Below are positions 33,088 through 40,167 of a stretch of 40,167 nt of DNA, piece after piece. The notes beneath the pieces are model-generated. The model worked only from the letters and a program-made list of their open reading frames with translations, did no database searches and was not told the DNA's origin. The DNA is from Tissierella sp. (GTDB lineage Bacteria; Bacillota; Clostridia; Tissierellales; Tissierellaceae), in NCBI GenBank assembly GCA_012735585.1, contig JAAYGX010000035.1, positions 1 through 40,167 of the forward strand. The letters run 5' to 3'. Within the stretch, counting starts at the first letter, position 1; every line of letters begins with the position of its first letter. The position numbers and the translations under genes are program-made.

Positions 33088-35737
33088 ACCAATTGTCCCC
33101 AATCTCAATATCCACACTTAAAGGAATGCTTAGATTAATAGATTCTTCCATAATGCTCTTTAACATACCTCTTACTTTATCTACTTCATCTATATGAGTT
33201 TCGATGATCAACTCATCATGAACTTGAAGTATAAGTCTTGATTTAAGTTTATTTTCCTTTAAAGCATTATATACATTTACCATTGCAACTTTTATTATAT
33301 CAGCAGCAGTTCCTTGGATTGGTGTGTTCATTGCAATCCTCTCTCCAAAGGATCTTACATTAAAATTCTTTGCATTTAATTCAGGTATATATCTTCTTCT
33401 ATTTAATAAAGTCTCCACATAGCCCTTCTCTTTTCCTTGGGCAACGATATCTTTCATAAACTGTTTTACACCTACATAATTGTCCAGATACTTCTCAATA
33501 AATTCTTTAGCTTCTTTTCTAGTTATATTTAAATCCTGTGATAATCCATAATCTGAAATACCATATACTATACCAAAGTTAACAGCCTTAGCATTATTTC
33601 TTATGCCCGGTGTTACCTCATCCATAGGCACATGGAAAACTTCAGATGCTGTTTTTTTGTGTATGTCTTCATTGTGAATAAAGGCATCCTTCATCTTATT
33701 ATCATCAGATATATGGGCTAATACTCTTAACTCAATTTGAGAATAGTCTGCATCAATCAAGGTATATTCAGGTTTATCAGATATAAATGCTTTTCTAATC
33801 AGCCTACCATCCTCAGTCTTTATAGGTATATTTTGTAGGTTTGGCTCTGTACTTGAAATCCTACCAGTTGTTGTAATGGTTTGATTAAAATTGGAATGAA
33901 TTCTTCCTGTATTGGGGTTAATCAAACTGGTCAATCCATCGATATAAGTTGATTTCAATTTAACTATTTGTCTATATCTAAGTATCTTTCCAATGATTGG
34001 ATGTTGGTCCTCAAGTTTTTCTAAAACATCCACACTAGTAGAGTAACCCGTCTTAGTCTTTTTAATTACAGGAAGATTTAACTTCTCAAATAATACCTCA
34101 CCTATTTGCTTCGGAGAGTTTATATTAAATTCCATGTCGGCTAATTCATATATTTCATCTGTTAAAGATTTGATTTCTTTATCGTATCTTTCTCCTAAAA
34201 TATTCAATTCATTTTCATCTACTAAAAATCCTAGATTCTCCATACTACTTAGCACTTCAACCAATGGCAATTCAACATTATAATAAAGATCCTCCATATG
34301 AAGCTCTTTTATTTTATCAATCATAATAGATTCTAACTCAAAAACAGATTCTAAAGTAAAGCATAGGAAATTTAATCTATCTTCTTCACTAATTTGACTG
34401 AATGTCTTTTGGTTTTTTCCTTTTCCAAGTAGCATCTCTTCATCTTTACCGTAGTATCCTAAATATTCTTCACTTGTTTTATTTATTGAATAATCATTTT
34501 GGCTTGGATTTATAAGGTATTGAGCTATCATAGAATCAAATGTATAGTTTTCGATTTGAATTCCATATCTAAATAATATAGCAATATCCTTTTTCAAACT
34601 ATGACCAATTTTTTCTATATTAGGATTTTCAAATATATCTTTAAAAGCCTTAATATCTTCATTACTTGCTAAATCAAAATAGTAGGTTGGGCTGTCCATT
34701 GTCTTTATTGCCAAATTAATTACTTTATCTTCTATAATGTTTAATCCATCAATTAAGAATTTGAATGCAAATTTATCTTCTTTTTCTATTAATTTAACTA
34801 CTTCTTCTAAATCTTCTTTATCAACTACCTTATAGTCATACTCCCTTATTATTTCTTCCCTTTCTGTAAATTCACTTGGTATCTTGTCTATTAGACTTTT
34901 GAACTCAAATTCTTCATACAAGGGTAGTAAGCCTTCCCAATCTGGTTCCTTTGTTTTTAAATCTTCTATACCGACCTCTAAAGGCACATTTGTAATAATT
35001 TCACCTAATTTTTTACTTAAATAGGCTATATTCTCATTCTCAATTAAATTTTCCTTTAGTTTTTTCCCGCTTATGTTATCAATATTCTCGTATATATCTT
35101 TAATTGTACCGTATTCTTTTATAAGTTTTAAACCAGTTTTTTCACCGATTCCTGGCACCCCTGGTATATTATCCGATTTATCTCCCATAAGTCCTTTTAA
35201 ATCTATGAACTGGCCTGGTTCTATACCATACTCTTCAATTATTTTATCTCTATCATACTCTTCAATTTCAGAGATGCCTTTTCTAGTTAATACAACTTTA
35301 GAATGGTCTGTTGCAAGTTGTAAATAGTCCTTATCCCCAGTAACCAACACTACTTCTAACCCTTCTACTTCACCCATTTTAGCCAATGTCCCAGCTATAT
35401 CATCTGCTTCATACTCTGACATTTCAAGTGTTGTGATATTCATGGTTTTAAGGACTTCTCTAATAATTGAAAACTGGCCCGCTAATTCTGAAGGAGTTGA
35501 TTGTCTTGTTCCTTTGTATTCCTTGTATTCTTTATGCCTAAATGTAGGACCTTTTTTATCAAAGGCAACACATATATAGTTGGGTTCATATTGCTCTTGA
35601 ATTTTATAAAGCATAGTTAAAAAGCCATAAACTCCATTTGTATAAACTCCATTTTTAGTTGTAAGTAGGGGCAATGCGTAAAATGCCCTATGAAGTAAGG
35701 AACTTCCATCTATTATCATTAAATTATTCTTATCCAT
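33074..35737 (-). CDS. polA: DNA polymerase I
   Basis: Repair and Okazaki-fragment polymerase. The N-terminal 5'-3' exonuclease domain (1-290) is intact: MIIDGSSLLHRAFYAL, YEADDIAGTLA, VTGDKDYLQL, GLMGDKSDNIPG. The middle 3'-5' exonuclease domain lacks the DxE of motif Exo I (KFAFKFLIDGLNI occupies it), so proofreading is likely lost, as in Bacillus Pol I. Polymerase motifs are complete: DADYSQIELRVLAHIS (A), KAVNFGIVYGIS (B), QVHDELIIE (C). 887 residues. ATG follows TAGGAGTG. First gene of polA-coaE-SLT-SBP. Confidence 0.97.
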   Translation of the reverse strand: MDKNNLMIIDGSSLLHRAFYALPLLTTKNGVYTNGVYGFLTMLYKIQEQYEPNYICVAFDKKGPTFRHKEYKEYKGTRQSTPSELAGQFSIIREVLKTMNITTLEMSEYEADDIAGTLAKMGEVEGLEVVLVTGDKDYLQLATDHSKVVLTRKGISEIEEYDRDKIIEEYGIEPGQFIDLKGLMGDKSDNIPGVPGIGEKTGLKLIKEYGTIKDIYENIDNISGKKLKENLIENENIAYLSKKLGEIITNVPLEVGIEDLKTKEPDWEGLLPLYEEFEFKSLIDKIPSEFTEREEIIREYDYKVVDKEDLEEVVKLIEKEDKFAFKFLIDGLNIIEDKVINLAIKTMDSPTYYFDLASNEDIKAFKDIFENPNIEKIGHSLKKDIAILFRYGIQIENYTFDSMIAQYLINPSQNDYSINKTSEEYLGYYGKDEEMLLGKGKNQKTFSQISEEDRLNFLCFTLESVFELESIMIDKIKELHMEDLYYNVELPLVEVLSSMENLGFLVDENELNILGERYDKEIKSLTDEIYELADMEFNINSPKQIGEVLFEKLNLPVIKKTKTGYSTSVDVLEKLEDQHPIIGKILRYRQIVKLKSTYIDGLTSLINPNTGRIHSNFNQTITTTGRISSTEPNLQNIPIKTEDGRLIRKAFISDKPEYTLIDADYSQIELRVLAHISDDNKMKDAFIHNEDIHKKTASEVFHVPMDEVTPGIRNNAKAVNFGIVYGISDYGLSQDLNITRKEAKEFIEKYLDNYVGVKQFMKDIVAQGKEKGYVETLLNRRRYIPELNAKNFNVRSFGERIAMNTPIQGTAADIIKVAMVNVYNALKENKLKSRLILQVHDELIIETHIDEVDKVRGMLKSIMEESINLSIPLSVDIEIGDNWYETH

Positions 35738-35767
35738 AAAATCACTCCTAATATTATCATCCTTTTA

Positions 35768-35796
35768 AGTATATCCTAAAATGATAAATCAGTAAA
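35768..35796 (-). promoter_or_regulatory. Promoter of polA
   Basis: Minus strand TTTACT (35796-35791), 17-bp spacer, TATACT (35773-35768), about 31 bp upstream of the polA start. Confidence 0.65.
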
Positions 35797-35861
35797 CAAT
35801 AGACAAATTAAATTCTTGATTATTTCTATAATCTGTGTAAATATAACTATTATTGATATAA

Positions 35862-35948
35862 GCCGGTGTGTCGGAATTGGCAGACGAGACAGACTCAAAA
35901 TCTGTTATCCGCAAGGGTGTGTGGGTTCGAGTCCCACCACCGGCACCA
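35862..35948 (+). tRNA. tRNA-Leu (anticodon CAA)
   Basis: 87 nt with encoded CCA. Acceptor GCCGGTG/CACCGGC; D-arm with TTGGCAGACG; anticodon stem ACAGA/TCTGT with loop CTCAAAA, anticodon CAA (codon UUG); long variable arm (TTATCCGCAAGGGTG); T arm GTGGGTTCGAGTCCCAC. UUG also serves as start codon of many genes here, read there by the initiator tRNA. Confidence 0.96.
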
Positions 35949-35980
35949 TTACTATTCGCACAAACTAAAGAATATATAAG

Positions 35981-36014
35981 AAAAGATAGGAAATAGAATT
36001 CCTATCTTTTTTTT
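35981..36014 (+). terminator. Terminator after tRNA-Leu(CAA)
   Basis: AAAAGATAGGAA (35981-35992), 6-nt loop, TTCCTATCTTTT (35999-36010) followed by TTTT. Perfect 12-bp stem, 33 nt after the tRNA. The stretch 36015-36378 shows no coding sequence; only a weak hairpin stronger on the minus strand (AAGGUCC with GGGCCUU, 36131-36114). Confidence 0.88.
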
Positions 36015-36378
36015 GTAGTTAAAACCTATATTTCAAGCCCCATATAAAACTATTAACATAAGATAAAAACCTCTCTAAAAGGATTTTAACGAACCATATT
36101 TTAACTAGTAAATAAGGCCCAAAATACGTGGACCTTTTCAATCATTAAATTATTTCTTCTTAATGCTCTAGGAAAATTTTTTTATAGATTGCACATACCC
36201 GTTTGTTTATTGTAAAAGAGGGAAATAACAAGATCAGGATTGTTAGTCTTGGCCTAGTTTATAATATACTATTATATTCCCTTCTTTATATCTTATAAAA
36301 CAATCTTCTACTAATAGTAAATATATACTAATTTAAAATAGAAAAATAGAAAAAACCCTTTTGTACCTAGCCTATAAA

Positions 36379-36525
36379 TTATCTGGGTGACATAGTATAA
36401 GAGTCTTTTAAATTCTTATACTTTTTAGAGGGACTATTATCTATATCTTGCTTATCATTCACTATTTCATCATAATCATAGTTATGCAAATTATCGCTAT
36501 AAAGCTTTTCTTTATAATTATTCAT
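36379..36525 (-). CDS. Small unrecognised protein, 48 residues
   Basis: A short frame with strong translation signals: AAAGGAGG is 8-9 nt before ATG 36525 and TAA lies at 36381-36379. The product starts MNNYKEKLYSDNLHNY and ends KDSYTMSPR; it is hydrophilic, rich in Asn, Asp, Lys and Tyr, without signal peptide or membrane helix and without cysteine. I do not recognise a family. The ribosome site lies in the 9-nt loop of a perfect 11-bp AU stem (36524-36554), which reaches into the start codon. This suggests real, possibly regulated translation. It is isolated between the tRNA terminator and the uracil-DNA glycosylase family gene, in the minus orientation of the latter. Confidence 0.55.
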   Translation of the reverse strand: MNNYKEKLYSDNLHNYDYDEIVNDKQDIDNSPSKKYKNLKDSYTMSPR

Positions 36526-36554
36526 ATATAATTACCTCCTTTATAATTATATAT
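36524..36554 (-). promoter_or_regulatory. Hairpin holding the ribosome site of the small gene
   Basis: mRNA arms AUAUAUAAUUA and UAAUUAUAUAU (perfect 11 bp) enclose the loop UAAAGGAGG. The SD is presented in the loop and the A and U of the AUG lie in the 3' arm. Being all A-U, the stem would melt with temperature. Confidence 0.5.
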
Positions 36555-36657
36555 GTTGTCCTAGTAATTGATGTTACTTGTATTTATAAGTTTAAAATAA
36601 AAGATGCATTACAAGATGAATCTTTTGTTTTGATTCATTTCATAATACATCCTATCT

Positions 36658-37278
36658 TTAAGTCCTACGCTCAGTACCATCCGGCTCCAAACAATCCTTC
36701 ACTATTTTTCTTAAAACAGGTAAAACATCATTTTCAAACCAAGGATTGCGTTTTAACCAACCAAGGTTTAATGGTGAAGGATGAACTAAGGGTAAATATT
36801 TTGGCAAATATTTTTCAAAGTTTCTTACTGTTTCAGTTAAATTTTTCTCGCATCTTTTACCTAAATAGTATTTTTGTGCATAATTTCCAATGAGGATTAT
36901 GGTTTCAATCTTTGCCATTTCTTCTAATAAACATGGATGCCATTTTTCTGCAAACCCCTTCCGAGGTGGTACATCCCCAGTTTTCGCTTTCCCTGGATAG
37001 TAAAAATCCATAGGTAAGTGGGCGATACGATTGGTTTTATAAAATTCCTCCCGTGATATGCCCATCCACTCTCTTAAACGATCACCACTTGGATCATTCC
37101 AAAACAAATGAGTTTCTTCTGCTTTACGCCCTGGTGCTTGCCCAACAATAACAATACGTGCATCTTTAGAAGCTTTAAACAAAGGTTGGATTCCCTTTAC
37201 TGTATAAGATTCATTCATTGGATCGGTCATTATTTCTTGTTTAATCTCTTCAAATATTATCATTTCATACACATCCAT
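36658..37278 (-). CDS. Uracil-DNA glycosylase family protein
   Basis: Monofunctional DNA glycosylase fold (COG1573-like), removing uracil or related bases from DNA. Motif 1 reads IVIVGQAPGRKAEE, and the second active-site motif HPSPLN is in LPLVHPSPLNLGWLKRNPW. No cluster-binding cysteine set of family 4/5 enzymes is evident, so it differs from the Fe-S UDGs. 206 residues. The ATG at 37278 lacks a clear SD; a start at the ATG 15 nt downstream is possible. Alone, upstream of the small gene and 145 nt after the ABC permease gene's stop. Confidence 0.78.
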   Translation of the reverse strand: MDVYEMIIFEEIKQEIMTDPMNESYTVKGIQPLFKASKDARIVIVGQAPGRKAEETHLFWNDPSGDRLREWMGISREEFYKTNRIAHLPMDFYYPGKAKTGDVPPRKGFAEKWHPCLLEEMAKIETIILIGNYAQKYYLGKRCEKNLTETVRNFEKYLPKYLPLVHPSPLNLGWLKRNPWFENDVLPVLRKIVKDCLEPDGTERRT

Positions 37279-37423
37279 TTTATTTTTAAAGTTTTAATGC
37301 TAACATTCTACCCCTAGGCTATATGATTTATTCCTGTGTCTAATGGGTTTTGCCATATATTCCCTAACTCTTAATCAACAATACCAAAAAAACATTTCTC
37401 TATTCTAAATTGATTCCTTATAA

Positions 37424-38206
37424 TTATTGGTTTTGATCCGCATATCTCCACCAAATCATAGTCCCTCCTAGCCCAAATACACTTGTTATAAGTACAATCA
37501 TAATACTCATCCCCTCAATAATTGCTTCATCTCCAGCAGCACCACTTGCAAGTGCAGGAATCGACCAAGGGAAAAATTGTCCATACCCTGTTAAAGCAAC
37601 CATTTGTGCTAATACAATAGTAAATACCATAAATCCAAGTGGAGATAAATATCCACGCCCAACACTTGCGAAAAAAGCCACTGGTGTAGATAGTAATATG
37701 GTAAGTATGGAGCAAATAGTAAAAATAAAAATTCCTCTTATCATTATATCAGAGGACCAACCAGGTATATCAACTACTTTCCCAACAATGAAACCTAAAA
37801 CTAATACGATTATAGAAAGAATTAAAGACCATAAAACTGCTACAGCAAATTTAGAAAGGACGATGATATTTCGCGATATTGGTAGTGCTAGTAGATCTTT
37901 TATTGTTCTATCAGAATACTCTCTACCAAAAATCCAAGATGTAATAAATCCGAATACTACCAATCCACCAATTGCAACCGCCTGTGCAAGGAGACCAAAA
38001 TAAGAGGGCCAATCCGCCGTTCCCATAATATGTGCTTTAGCAGAAATAAAACCTAAGTTTTGTGCTAGGCTTGGATCTTTTAAAACAAACATAAAAAATC
38101 CCCCGACAAATGGTACTAGTGAAAGTGCAAGCATGGTTATTAAAGGTACTTTAGAACGAAAAAACTTTTTTCCTTCTATGGAAATACAAGTTATTATTTT
38201 ATTCAA
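37424..38206 (-). CDS. ABC-2 type transporter permease
   Basis: Membrane half of an ABC exporter, 260 residues with six predicted helices (about 20-40, 70-92, 115-140, 150-172, 180-200, 235-255). FGREYSDRTIKDLLALPISRNIIVLSKF after helix 2 is the coupling region seen in ABC-2 permeases of the CcmB/NatB/BcrB type. The TTG start at 38206 overlaps the stop of the ATPase gene (TTGA), with GGGGGCGC as ribosome site. Substrate unknown; TetR-controlled systems of this sort often export drugs or antimicrobial peptides. Confidence 0.88.
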   Translation of the reverse strand: MNKIITCISIEGKKFFRSKVPLITMLALSLVPFVGGFFMFVLKDPSLAQNLGFISAKAHIMGTADWPSYFGLLAQAVAIGGLVVFGFITSWIFGREYSDRTIKDLLALPISRNIIVLSKFAVAVLWSLILSIIVLVLGFIVGKVVDIPGWSSDIMIRGIFIFTICSILTILLSTPVAFFASVGRGYLSPLGFMVFTIVLAQMVALTGYGQFFPWSIPALASGAAGDEAIIEGMSIMIVLITSVFGLGGTMIWWRYADQNQ

Positions 38207-39147
38207 TTTAATGCGCCCCCAATCTCTTTAATGGATCTTAAGAAATACATTTCTAAATCTTCCTTCTCAACTTTTAATAATGTTGGGGGATGACCTGCAT
38301 TTACCAGTAATGTAGCAATCTTCTCAGGACTGCTTACAGCATCCACATTCTTGATTTGCAAAGGAAAAATTTCTCCGGTTGGACTTCTATCTTGAGCATA
38401 TACTTTGTATCCAACTTTAGAAAGAATTGATTTCATTGCAGTTCTGTCTCAGCCGTCTAATATTAAAGATTTCTTTAACTGACTTTCTAGTTGTTTGCCA
38501 TCGATCTCCTTAATTAATTTTCCATCATGTATGATCCCTATATTTGTAGTAATTTTTGATATTTCATCTAATTTATGACTAGAGACAAGTACTGTTACAC
38601 CGGAATTCTGTGCTAAATCCATTAGCAGCCCACGGACTTCAACAATACCCGCTGGATCCAATCCATTTGTAGGTTCATCCAGTATTAAAATTTTAGGTTT
38701 ATGAACCATTGCTTTTGCGATGCCAAGCCTTTGTCCATTGCCCAAAGAGAGATGTTTTGCTTTTCTTGATGCATAGTCCTCTAGTTTTAACTTTTCGATT
38801 ATCCAATTTACACAGTTCGTATCCTTAATCCCTCTTAATTTACGAACAATTTCTAGGTTCTCTCTTACGGTTAATTCAGGATAGGAATATGGTGTTTCTA
38901 CAATATATCCTACATCGCGCCAAGTATCTGTACTACCGGCACTTACCTTTTGACCTTGAAGATAGCATTGCCCTGATGTAGGAGTAATCATACCCAATAA
39001 CATTCTAATCGTAGTAGTCTTCCCTGCACCGTTTAACCCTAGAAATCCAAATATCTCCCCCTTTTTAACTGATAAATTTATATTGTCAACTGCACGGACT
39101 TCTCCATAAATCTTTGTTAAATTGGTAGTAGTAATAATTTCACCCAT
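38203..39147 (-). pseudogene. ABC transporter ATP-binding protein with in-frame TGA at codon 233
   Basis: ATPase of the exporter. Walker A GLNGAGKTTTIRML, signature HLSLGNGQRLGIAKAM, Walker B ILILDEPTNGLD and H-loop SSHKLDE are complete. The ORF stops at TGA (38451-38449) after SLILDG, but the same frame continues DRTAMKSILSKVGYKVYAQD to EDLEMYFLRSIKEIGGALN and TGA at 38203. That is the C-terminal accessory domain normal for this family, giving 314 codons. ATG 38436 could restart translation of the tail. The start is ATG 39147 (GAGGAGG), not the upstream 39180 frame opening. The nucleotide-binding domain alone may still work. No SECIS hairpin follows the TGA, so a nonsense mutation is likelier than selenocysteine. 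Confidence 0.8.
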
Positions 39148-39151
39148 TATT

Positions 39152-39742
39152 CTAATCCTCCTCAATGATTTGCACAGCAAGACCTTTGATGAGAAGTTTC
39201 AGTACTTCATCAAAATCCTCTTCTCCAATTTCTTTAATATGCACCATGGTCATAAAAATTGCTCTTAATGAAGCAGTGACAGTGTCTATATGAACATCAT
39301 CTTTCATCTTTATATTGGAAAAAATCTTCTTTGCAAATATATCATCCAATGAGTGATGGCGGATAATAAGATCCTTGGGTATCTTTCTCATAAGATACTC
39401 GAATTCATTATTTTGAATTATATTCATAATAAAAGATCGCCTTGCTTTTTGATATAGTTCATAAATCAATTCTGCAAATTGATCAATGCCCATATCTTCT
39501 GCTTCGAGTTTAGTAGTTAATTCATCAATAATGGATTTTTGAAACTCTTCCAATACTGTGAAAAACAAAATTTCCTTTGAATCATAAAAGTTATAAAAGG
39601 ACCCCTTAGATATCCCTGTCATTTGAACAATTTGATCAACAGTAGTCTTCTTTACTCCATATTTCATTAGACAATCATAGGCTACCTCATTTAATTTTTT
39701 TCTTATAAATTCTCTTTCACTATGGCTAAATGCAGTTGTCAT
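39152..39742 (-). CDS. TetR/AcrR family transcriptional regulator
   Basis: Repressor, probably of its own operon. N-terminal HTH: GVKKTTVDQIVQMTGISKGSFYNFYDSKEILFF (about residues 29-60). The C-terminal ligand domain is variable. The frame opens at 39805 but ATG 39742, preceded by GGGGGGAG, gives MTTAFSHSEREF and 196 residues. It is followed 4 nt later by the ABC ATPase gene and then the permease. A 38-bp palindrome lies 14 nt upstream of the start. Confidence 0.92.
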   Translation of the reverse strand: MTTAFSHSEREFIRKKLNEVAYDCLMKYGVKKTTVDQIVQMTGISKGSFYNFYDSKEILFFTVLEEFQKSIIDELTTKLEAEDMGIDQFAELIYELYQKARRSFIMNIIQNNEFEYLMRKIPKDLIIRHHSLDDIFAKKIFSNIKMKDDVHIDTVTASLRAIFMTMVHIKEIGEEDFDEVLKLLIKGLAVQIIEED

Positions 39743-39755
39743 TATGCTCCCCCCA

Positions 39756-39805
39756 TACTCTATGACTATATTTGTATTTATAGTCATAGAGTACCATAAC
39801 AACAA
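39756..39805 (-). promoter_or_regulatory. tetR-ABC promoter overlapped by palindromic operator
   Basis: Perfect 14-bp arms TACTCTATGACTAT (39756-39769) and ATAGTCATAGAGTA (39780-39793) around a 10-bp spacer. Minus-strand TTGTTG (39805-39800), 17 bp, TATAAA (39782-39777): the -10 lies partly in one arm, so a bound repressor would block RNA polymerase. Size and symmetry fit a TetR-family operator. Confidence 0.8.
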
Positions 39806-39959
39806 AACTTTGTAAATAAAAATTTATTGAAAGTGCTTATATTTCAATACATAAACTAAATTACAACAATAGGTAAAAATCGAATATATAATTCAAATCA
39901 AATGAATCATTAACATTAATTGATAACAAAATAATGGTCATTGCAAAAAATAAACACAT

Positions 39960-39992
39960 AAAAAAAGGCTACTAGTATACATAAAAGCAGCC
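39960..39992 (-). terminator. Terminator of the gene at the right edge
   Basis: Minus strand GGCTGCT, 12-nt loop, AGTAGCC (one G-U pair), then seven Ts (39966-39960). About 75 nt after the stop at 40069. The stretch 39806-39959 shows nothing else. Confidence 0.75.
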
Positions 39993-40068
39993 AAGAAAAG
40001 GAGAGTATCTCTTAATCTTAACTGCTTACTACTTAGCATCATATGTTAATCTTCTATTTCACTTATTA

Positions 40069-40167
40069 TTACTGTTGCATTATATCCTGTAAAATATTAT
40101 GTTTCAATCCCGTTTCTGTATCAATATACTCTATACATTCACTGTCATAAGTGAAATCAAACTGCCC
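40069..40167 (-). CDS. Unidentified protein, C-terminal 32 residues only
   Basis: An open frame enters from the right edge and ends at TAA 40071-40069. The visible end runs from GQFDFTYDSECIEYI to KHNILQDIMQQ. It is followed by a good terminator, which supports a real gene ending here. The fragment is too short to assign a family. Confidence 0.5.
   Translation of the reverse strand, partial: GQFDFTYDSECIEYIDTETGLKHNILQDIMQQ

Noticed and set aside
38390-38451. Selenocysteine reading of the TGA in the ABC ATPase
   Set aside because: No stable stem with a GG-containing loop 16-37 nt downstream, and no known Sec position in this family; the real SECIS in selD gives a clear contrast.
1-40167. 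CRISPR arrays, prophage, insertion sequences, defence systems
   Set aside because: No regularly spaced repeats, no transposase, integrase, cas or phage structural genes were found in any frame.

Overview
The window is a gene-dense, AT-rich stretch of a Firmicutes (Clostridia) chromosome, most like the Tissierellales. This rests on gene order and gene families (mre-min next to rplU-prp-rpmA-obg, a six-gene rnf operon, selenocysteine machinery), not on a database search. Almost every gene lies on the minus strand; only dacF and one tRNA-Leu are on the plus strand. Strong Shine-Dalgarno (SD) sites followed by TTG or GTG starts are common. No phage, insertion sequence or CRISPR array was seen.

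Layout. 1-2727: comEA-selD-selA (selA runs off the left edge). selD carries an in-frame UGA followed by a bacterial SECIS hairpin, so selenophosphate synthetase is itself a selenoprotein here. 2886-4154: dacF on the plus strand, followed by an imperfect palindromic repeat and a two-way terminator. 4277-7870: obg-yhbY-nadD-yqeK-rsfS-ridA, a ribosome-assembly and NAD housekeeping group. 8007-9050: rplU-prp-rpmA with a good promoter and a probable L21 leader; L27 has the N-terminal extension that Prp removes. 9050-9370 holds no gene but a nested inverted-repeat structure of about 186 nt. 9371-13153: radical SAM protein, DUF2344 protein and RNase G. 13324-23910: a cell-shape and division run of nusG-II protein, Gx transporter, maf, radC, mreB, mreC, mreD, PBP2, minC, minD, minE and a SpoIVFA-like degenerate LytM protein.

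24141-29574: the rnfCDGEAB operon, the Na+ or H+ pumping ferredoxin:NAD+ oxidoreductase. Its RnfG carries two complete FMN-binding domains in tandem. The neighbouring NusG-II/Gx pair may also belong to membrane redox metabolism. 29893-29977: tRNA-Leu(GAG). 30074-35737: polA-coaE-lytic transglycosylase-oligopeptide-binding lipoprotein; the last gene is interrupted by an in-frame TAA with its C-terminal part intact beyond it. 35862-35948: tRNA-Leu(CAA). 36379-36525: an unrecorded 48-codon gene whose SD lies in the loop of a perfect 11-bp stem. 36658-37278: uracil-DNA glycosylase family protein. 37424-39742: a tetR-ABC exporter operon with a 38-bp palindromic operator over its promoter; the ATPase gene has an in-frame TGA that has no SECIS. 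At the right edge is the 3' end of an unidentified gene and its terminator.

Read together, this is core chromosome of an anaerobe that conserves energy through Rnf and makes selenoproteins. The less ordinary elements are the Sec-containing SelD, the doubled RnfG, the two in-frame stop codons, the structured rng-rplU gap and the small gene at 36.4 kb.
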